Assembly: GCF_002814235.1 (NCBI RefSeq)
Contig: NZ_PHSU01000018.1
Coordinates: 1-64,000 of the forward strand
DNA length: 64,000 nucleotides
Direction of reading: 5' to 3'
Origin: Pseudomonas sp. QS1027
Lineage (GTDB): Bacteria > Pseudomonadota > Gammaproteobacteria > Pseudomonadales > Pseudomonadaceae
Below, piece after piece: positions 59,378-64,000 of this stretch. The notes beneath the pieces are model-generated. The model saw only the letters and a program-made list of their open reading frames with translations, searched no databases and was not told the DNA's origin. How positions within the stretch are numbered: position 1 is the stretch's first letter; each line of letters begins with the position of its first letter. The position numbers and the translations under genes are program-made.

Positions 59378-60889
59378 GTGCCGCGTCGCATCAGCAGAGA
59401 GCTGAAGACTCTCAGTGTTTGGGCCTTATCCTTGACCATCAGCGGCTGCATCGGAACCGGAGGTATTGCCCCACAGGGCCAGACCCTGGCCGCCAACACC
59501 CTGCTGACCGATGCCGCGATCCAGAGCGCCGAACACGATGCGCACTGGCCGGCGGCGCAATGGTGGCAGGCCTATGGCGACCGCCAGCTCGACCAGTGGA
59601 TCGACCGCGCCGTGCAAGGCAGCCCGAGCCTGGCCATGGCCGCCGCCCGCGTGCGCCAGGCCCGGGCCATGGCCGGCTTGGCCGAGTCCGCCGAGTCGGT
59701 GCAGATCAAGGGTGATGCCGCGCTCAAACGGCACAACTGGGCCAACGATCAGTTCTATGGCCCCGGCGAACTGGCCAGCACCACCACCTGGGACAATAAC
59801 GCCGGGCTGGGCCTGAGCTATTCCCTGGATCTCTGGGGTCGCGAAAGCAATGCCAGCGAACGGGCCGTCGACCTCGCCCATATGAGCGTCGCCGAAGCCC
59901 GCCAGGCCCGGCTCGAATTGCAGAACAACATCGTGCACAGCTATATCCAGCTGTCGTTGCAGTACGCCGAGCGCGATATCGTCGAGGCCACCCTCAAGCA
60001 GCAGATGCAGATTCTCGACCTGGCGCAGAAACGCCTGAATGGCGGGATCGGCACCCATTTCGAAGTCAGCCAGGCCGAGACGCCGCTGCCGGAAACCCAT
60101 CGCCAGATCGATGCGCTGGACGAAGAGATCGCCCTGAGCCGCAACCAACTGGCAGCCCTGGCCGGCGTCGGCCCGGGGGAGGGCGCGCGTCTGCAACGTC
60201 CGTCGCTGTCCCTGCACACCGCCTTGAAACTGCCCTCGGCACTGCCCGCGCAACTGCTCGGCCAGCGCCCGGACGTGGTCGCCAGTCGCTGGCAAGTGGC
60301 GGCCCAGGCCCGTGGCATCGATGTCGCCCACGCCGGCTTCTATCCCAACATCGACCTGGTCGGCAACCTCGGCTACATGGCCACCGGCGGCGGCATGCTG
60401 GCGTTTCTCACCGGCAAGAAATTCAACTACGGCGTTGGCCCGGCGGTGTCCCTGCCGATCTTCGACGGCGGTCGCCTGCGCGCTGAACTGGGCGAAGCGG
60501 CGGCGGGTTATGACCTCGCCGTGGCGAAATACAACCAGACCCTGGTCAACGCCCTCAAGGGCATTTCCGACCAGTTGATCCGCCGCGAGTCCCTGGACAA
60601 ACAGCAGGTGTTCGCCGCCCAGTCCGTGGCCTCGGCGCAGAAAACCTACGACATTGCGATGGTTGCCTACCAACGTGGCCTGACCGACTACCTCAATGTG
60701 CTCAACGCCCAGACCCTGCTGTTCCACCAGCAGCAGGTCGAACAGCAGGTCCAGGCCGCGCGCCTGAGTGCCCATGCCGAACTGGTCACCGAACTGGGTG
60801 GCGGGCTGGGCGCGGGCAACGACGTGCCGGCCGAGAAACGCACCGTGGCGAACAAACCTCCGGCCGTGCTGGCCGCCTTCGATCACTGA
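59378..60889 (+). CDS. Outer-membrane efflux lipoprotein (NodT/OprM family)
   Basis: A 503-residue TolC-like channel subunit. The short signal peptide ends in the lipobox LTISGC, so the mature protein is lipidated. Two outer-membrane-efflux repeats follow (PSLAMAAARVRQARAMAGLA with LGLSYSLDLWGRESNAS; ALLAEL-type repeat with GVGPAVSLPIFDGGRLRAEL). VVASRWQVAAQARGIDVAHA is also typical. The GTG at 59378, with AGGAA 9 bp upstream, is chosen because the signal peptide starts there. First gene of an operon with the FUSC, DUF1656 and HlyD genes. Confidence 0.88.
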   Translation: MPRRISRELKTLSVWALSLTISGCIGTGGIAPQGQTLAANTLLTDAAIQSAEHDAHWPAAQWWQAYGDRQLDQWIDRAVQGSPSLAMAAARVRQARAMAGLAESAESVQIKGDAALKRHNWANDQFYGPGELASTTTWDNNAGLGLSYSLDLWGRESNASERAVDLAHMSVAEARQARLELQNNIVHSYIQLSLQYAERDIVEATLKQQMQILDLAQKRLNGGIGTHFEVSQAETPLPETHRQIDALDEEIALSRNQLAALAGVGPGEGARLQRPSLSLHTALKLPSALPAQLLGQRPDVVASRWQVAAQARGIDVAHAGFYPNIDLVGNLGYMATGGGMLAFLTGKKFNYGVGPAVSLPIFDGGRLRAELGEAAAGYDLAVAKYNQTLVNALKGISDQLIRRESLDKQQVFAAQSVASAQKTYDIAMVAYQRGLTDYLNVLNAQTLLFHQQQVEQQVQAARLSAHAELVTELGGGLGAGNDVPAEKRTVANKPPAVLAAFDH

Positions 60890-60899
60890 GAACCGCGTC

Positions 60900-63086
60900 A
60901 TGACTCCCTTGCCCGCCCCGGTGCGTTGGCTGTACTCCCTGGAATGGCGTCGCGGCTTCTTTGACTGGGCCCGTAGCGACGGCGTGACCTGGATCTATAT
61001 CTTCAAGGTCCTGGCCGCCGCGTTCCTGACACTGTGGCTGGCCATGCGCCTGGAATTGCCGCAGCCGCGTACCGCGATGATCACCGTGTTTATCGTCATG
61101 CAGCCGCAGAGCGGCCACGTGTTCGCCAAGAGTTTCTACCGCTTTCTCGGCACCCTGGCCGGATCGGCGGTGATGGTCGCGCTGATCGCCCTGTTCGCCC
61201 AGTACACCGAACTGTTCCTCGGCGCGCTGGCGATCTGGGTCGGCCTCTGTTCGGCGGGCGCGGCGCGCAACCGCAACTTTCGCGCCTACGGTTTTGTCCT
61301 CGCCGGCTACACCGCCGCGATGGTCGGCCTGCCGGCCCTGGCCCATCCGGAAGGCGCCTTTATGGCCGCGGTGTGGCGGGTGCTGGAAATCTCCCTGGGC
61401 ATTCTCTGCTCGACCTTCGTCAGCGCCGCGATCCTGCCGCAAACCTCCAGTGCGGCCATGCGCAATGCGCTCTACCAACGCTTCGGCGTGTTTGCCGGAT
61501 TTGTCAGCAGCGGCCTGCGCGGTCCCCATGCCAGCGCGGCGTTTGAAAGCGCCAATATCGGTTTTATCGCCCAGGCGGTGGGGCTTGAGGGCCTGCGCAG
61601 TGTCACGGTGTTCGAAGACCCGCACATGCGTCGCCGCAATGGCCGGCTCAACCGCCTGAACAGCGAGTTCATGACCCTGACCACCCGCTTCAACGCCCTG
61701 CATCAACTGCTCGAACGCCTGCGCAGCCGGGGTCGGACGCAGGTGTTGGCGGCCATCGAACCGGGCTTTCCGGGGCTGGGTGAACTGCTCGACGACTTTG
61801 CCGGACGCGCCCTGACCGACGCCGATGCCCAGCGCCTGGCGACCCGCCTGGCCGACTACAAACTGGGGCTGCCGGAGCAGGTGCGCAGCCTGCGGGCGAG
61901 TTTCCTGCAAAGCGCTCCGAGCGAAGCCGATCTGCTGGATTTCCACACCGCCTACGAATTGCTCTATCGCTTCGTCGAAGAACTGCACAGCTACGCCCTG
62001 ACCCACGCGTCCCTGGCCGATCACCACCACGAACGCGAACAGTGGGACGAGCCCTATGTGCCGAAAACCAACTGGCTGGCGGCCTCGGCCTCGGGGATTC
62101 GCGCCGCGTTCGTGCTGATCGTGCTCGGCAGCTACTGGGTGGCAACCGCCTGGCCGAGCGGGGCGACCATGACCCTGGTCGCCGCGGCCACGGTCGGCCT
62201 GGCGGCGGCCACGCCGAATCCCAAGCGCATGGCGTTCCAGATGGCCTGCGGAACCTTGCTCGGGGCGCTGATCGGCTTTGTCGAGATGTTCTTCGTCTTC
62301 CCCTACATCGACGGCTTTGCGTTGCTGTGCCTGACGCTCGCGCCGGTGATCGTGTTCGGCGCCTTCCTCGCCTCGCGCCCGGCTTATGCGGGCGTCGGCC
62401 TGGGCCTGCTGATCTTTTTCAGCATCGGCTCGGTGCCGGACAACCTGACGGTCTACAACCCCTATGCCTTTATCAACGACTACATCGGCATGGTCATTGG
62501 CATGCTGGTCTGCGCGGCGGCGGGGGCGATCATCCTGCCGCCCAACAGCCGCTGGCTGTGGCGCAGGCTGGAGCAGGACCTGCGCGAACAGGTGGTGTTC
62601 GCCATCAGCGGCAAGCTCAAGGGCCTCGGTTCGACCTTCGAAAGCGGCACCCGCGACCTGCTGCACCAGGCCTATGGCCTGGCGGCCCGGCAGCCGAAAG
62701 TGCAGAGCCAACTGTTGCGCTGGATGTTCGTGGTGCTGGAAGTCGGCCACGCGATTATCGAGCTGCGCAAGGAACAGGCGATTTTGCCGGTGCACCCGGC
62801 CTATGCCGAATCCCAGCCGTGGCGCCAATCGATCCGGGTCATGGGGCGGGCGCTGATGCGCCTGTTTATCCAGCCCAACGCGAGCAATCTGGAGCGTGGG
62901 CTGGTGGCGGTGGACCACGCCATCAGCCGGGTCCAGGCCACCGACGAACCCTTTGCCCGGCACTTCGACACCTCGGCCCTGCGCCGGGTGCAGAGCTATC
63001 TGCACTTTATCCGCACCTCGTTGCTGGACCCGCAATCCCCGCTGGCCGAGCTGGGCCGTGCACAAGGAAACTCCCATGCCCCGTGA
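60900..63086 (+). CDS. FUSC family aromatic-acid efflux permease (AaeB-like)
   Basis: A 728-residue inner-membrane protein with two clusters of hydrophobic helices (about 30-170 and 390-540) separated and followed by cytoplasmic domains, the FUSC layout. PRTAMITVFIVMQPQSGHVF and YFLG-free helix text FGAFLASRPAYAGVGLGLLI are typical. AaeB exports p-hydroxybenzoate and related acids as a relief valve. The ATG lies 10 bp after the previous stop, and the end overlaps the DUF1656 gene by 11 bp. Confidence 0.88.
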   Translation: MTPLPAPVRWLYSLEWRRGFFDWARSDGVTWIYIFKVLAAAFLTLWLAMRLELPQPRTAMITVFIVMQPQSGHVFAKSFYRFLGTLAGSAVMVALIALFAQYTELFLGALAIWVGLCSAGAARNRNFRAYGFVLAGYTAAMVGLPALAHPEGAFMAAVWRVLEISLGILCSTFVSAAILPQTSSAAMRNALYQRFGVFAGFVSSGLRGPHASAAFESANIGFIAQAVGLEGLRSVTVFEDPHMRRRNGRLNRLNSEFMTLTTRFNALHQLLERLRSRGRTQVLAAIEPGFPGLGELLDDFAGRALTDADAQRLATRLADYKLGLPEQVRSLRASFLQSAPSEADLLDFHTAYELLYRFVEELHSYALTHASLADHHHEREQWDEPYVPKTNWLAASASGIRAAFVLIVLGSYWVATAWPSGATMTLVAAATVGLAAATPNPKRMAFQMACGTLLGALIGFVEMFFVFPYIDGFALLCLTLAPVIVFGAFLASRPAYAGVGLGLLIFFSIGSVPDNLTVYNPYAFINDYIGMVIGMLVCAAAGAIILPPNSRWLWRRLEQDLREQVVFAISGKLKGLGSTFESGTRDLLHQAYGLAARQPKVQSQLLRWMFVVLEVGHAIIELRKEQAILPVHPAYAESQPWRQSIRVMGRALMRLFIQPNASNLERGLVAVDHAISRVQATDEPFARHFDTSALRRVQSYLHFIRTSLLDPQSPLAELGRAQGNSHAP

Positions 63087-63276
63087 AATCGCTTTCCACG
63101 GCGTCTATATGCCGACCATGACCCTGATGTTCCTGATCGCGGCCGGGCTCGGCTGGGCGCTGGACCGCTTTATCGCCAGCCATGACCTGTACCGTTTTTT
63201 CTGGCACCCGGCGCTGTTGCGCCTGAGCCTGTTCTGCTGTTTGTTCGGCGCCTTGGCGCTCACTGTCTACCGTTGA
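63076..63276 (+). CDS. DUF1656 family small membrane protein (AaeX-like)
   Basis: A 66-residue protein with two membrane helices (MPTMTLMFLIAAGLGWALD and LRLSLFCCLFGALALTVY). MPREIAFHGVYMPTM is the DUF1656 start. AAGGAAAC lies 7 bp upstream and the start overlaps the FUSC gene. This small component accompanies AaeA/AaeB-type pumps; its exact role is unknown. Confidence 0.92.
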   Translation: MPREIAFHGVYMPTMTLMFLIAAGLGWALDRFIASHDLYRFFWHPALLRLSLFCCLFGALALTVYR

Positions 63277-63286
63277 GAACGACCTG

Positions 63287-64000
63287 ATGAAAAAGCTTTT
63301 CAGCCTGATTGCCACCTTGCTGGTCCTGGCCCTGGCGATCTGGATCGGCCGGGTCCTGTGGGTCCAGTACATGGAAACCCCCTGGACCCGCGATGGCCGG
63401 GTGCGTGCCGACATCATCAACGTCGCGGCGGACGTCACCGGCGAAGTGGTGGACGTGCCGGTCCGGGATAACCAGGTGGTGAAAAAGGGCGACCTGCTGA
63501 TGCGCATCGACCCCGAGCACTACCGGATTGCGGTCAAGCAGGCGCAGTCGCTGGTGGATTCGCGCAAGGCCACCTGGGAGATGCGCAAGCTCAACGCCCA
63601 TCGCCGCGCCGACCTGGACAACCTGGTGATCTCCAAGGAAAGCCGCGACGACGCCAGCAACACCGCCGACGCGGCCCTGGCCGACTACCAGCAGGCCCAG
63701 GCGCAGCTGGAGGCGGCGCAGTTGAACCTGTCCCGCACTGAAGTGCGGGCGGCGGTGGACGGCTACGTCACCAACCTCAACGTGCACCGTGGCGACTACG
63801 CGCGGATCGGCGAGGCGAAGATGGCGGTGGTCGATATGAACTCGTTCTGGGTGTATGGCTTCTTCGAAGAGACCAAGTTGCCGCATCTCCAGGTGGGTGA
63901 TCCGGCGGATATGCAACTGATGAGCGGCCAGGTGCTCAAGGGGCATGTGGAGAGTATCTCGCGGGGTATCTATGACCGTGACAACCCTGAGAGCCGTGAA
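63287..64000 (+). CDS. HlyD family membrane-fusion protein of the efflux operon (AaeA-like), cut by right edge
   Basis: The first 238 codons are open to the window end. An N-terminal membrane anchor (LFSLIATLLVLALAIWIGRV) is followed by TPWTRDGRVRADIINVAADV, the lipoyl-like strand of HlyD/EmrA proteins, a coiled-coil hairpin with QAQSLVDSRKATWEMRKL and DAALADYQQAQAQLEAAQLN, then GYVTNLNVHRGDYARIGE. This protein links the FUSC permease to the outer-membrane lipoprotein. It starts 10 bp after the DUF1656 gene. The usual length is about 290 residues, so only the C-terminal fifth is missing. Confidence 0.92.
   Translation, partial: MKKLFSLIATLLVLALAIWIGRVLWVQYMETPWTRDGRVRADIINVAADVTGEVVDVPVRDNQVVKKGDLLMRIDPEHYRIAVKQAQSLVDSRKATWEMRKLNAHRRADLDNLVISKESRDDASNTADAALADYQQAQAQLEAAQLNLSRTEVRAAVDGYVTNLNVHRGDYARIGEAKMAVVDMNSFWVYGFFEETKLPHLQVGDPADMQLMSGQVLKGHVESISRGIYDRDNPESRE

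Noticed and set aside
60786..63077. 763-codon minus-strand frame opposite the FUSC permease
   Set aside because: Antisense artefact of a GC-rich gene; rich in Arg, Gln and Gly with no recognisable domain.
1..64000. CRISPR arrays, tRNA/rRNA genes, prophage or conjugative modules
   Set aside because: No regular spacer-repeat pattern, no tRNA-like cloverleaf and no phage or transfer genes were recognised by reading; the REPINs are the only dispersed repeats found.

Overview
The window reads as chromosome of a fluorescent-group Pseudomonas (Gammaproteobacteria). Base composition is GC-rich with strong third-position GC, so long antisense shadow ORFs are common. Gene families, the LexA and Fur-like sites, REP/REPIN palindromes and the order folX-folE-folM, flavodoxin, LysR-lrgAB, class II aldolase and SDR match what I recall of Pseudomonas genomes, including the PA3427-PA3440 area of P. 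aeruginosa. No tRNA, rRNA, CRISPR array, prophage or replication origin was seen. The only insertion sequence is one cut by the left edge.

Layout. 1-0.24 kb: 5' part of an IS1182-type transposase. 0.27-4.7 kb (minus strand): class III aminotransferase, then folM-folE-folX-DUF1244-hopJ and a membrane-anchored monooxygenase-like protein. 4.9-6.4 kb: a convergent pair, a MerR-type LitR/CarH-like regulator that has lost the B12-ligand histidine and a short LOV photoreceptor. Together with the neighbouring pterin genes this looks like a blue-light module. 6.5-11.9 kb: flavodoxin, LysR with lrgAB, class II aldolase, SDR and an AmpDh3-like amidase without signal peptide. 12.5-18.4 kb: DUF1302 and DUF1329 envelope proteins with a MalT/LuxR-type regulator. 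18.4-22.6 kb: the homogentisate pathway, hmgR divergent from hmgA-fahA-maiA. 22.6-33.1 kb: SirB1-like protein, leucine dehydrogenase, SOS gene yebG, psiE, a small lipoprotein, a DUF1800-DUF1501 export pair, DUF3509, a MocR regulator with BenE transporter and clear operator repeats, and an HPF/RaiA protein. 33.2-34.9 kb: a 2OG-Fe(II) oxygenase with a DMT exporter. 35.2-40.6 kb: a FecI-FecR-TonB receptor system carrying an extra periplasmic beta-propeller. 40.8-44.3 kb: PBP4-type DacB and an AraC/EamA pair.

44.4-56.9 kb is the most unusual part: two tandem paralogous giant genes (2048 and about 2111 aa) with a dermonecrotic-toxin-like (DUF6543-like) body, a leucine-rich-repeat block and a C-terminal region resembling the NEL E3-ubiquitin-ligase domain of bacterial effectors. 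In both, the catalytic Cys column appears to be replaced (Glu in the first, Leu in the second), and the second has no Cys at all in its last 510 residues. They look like a pair of giant toxin-like proteins that have lost or changed the usual ubiquitin-ligase chemistry.

56.9-64 kb: a 2-hydroxyacid dehydrogenase, then a LysR regulator divergent from an AaeAB-type aromatic-acid efflux operon (outer-membrane lipoprotein, FUSC permease, DUF1656 and HlyD, the last cut by the right edge). Four REPIN-like elements, a collapsed one and an orphan half lie between genes.
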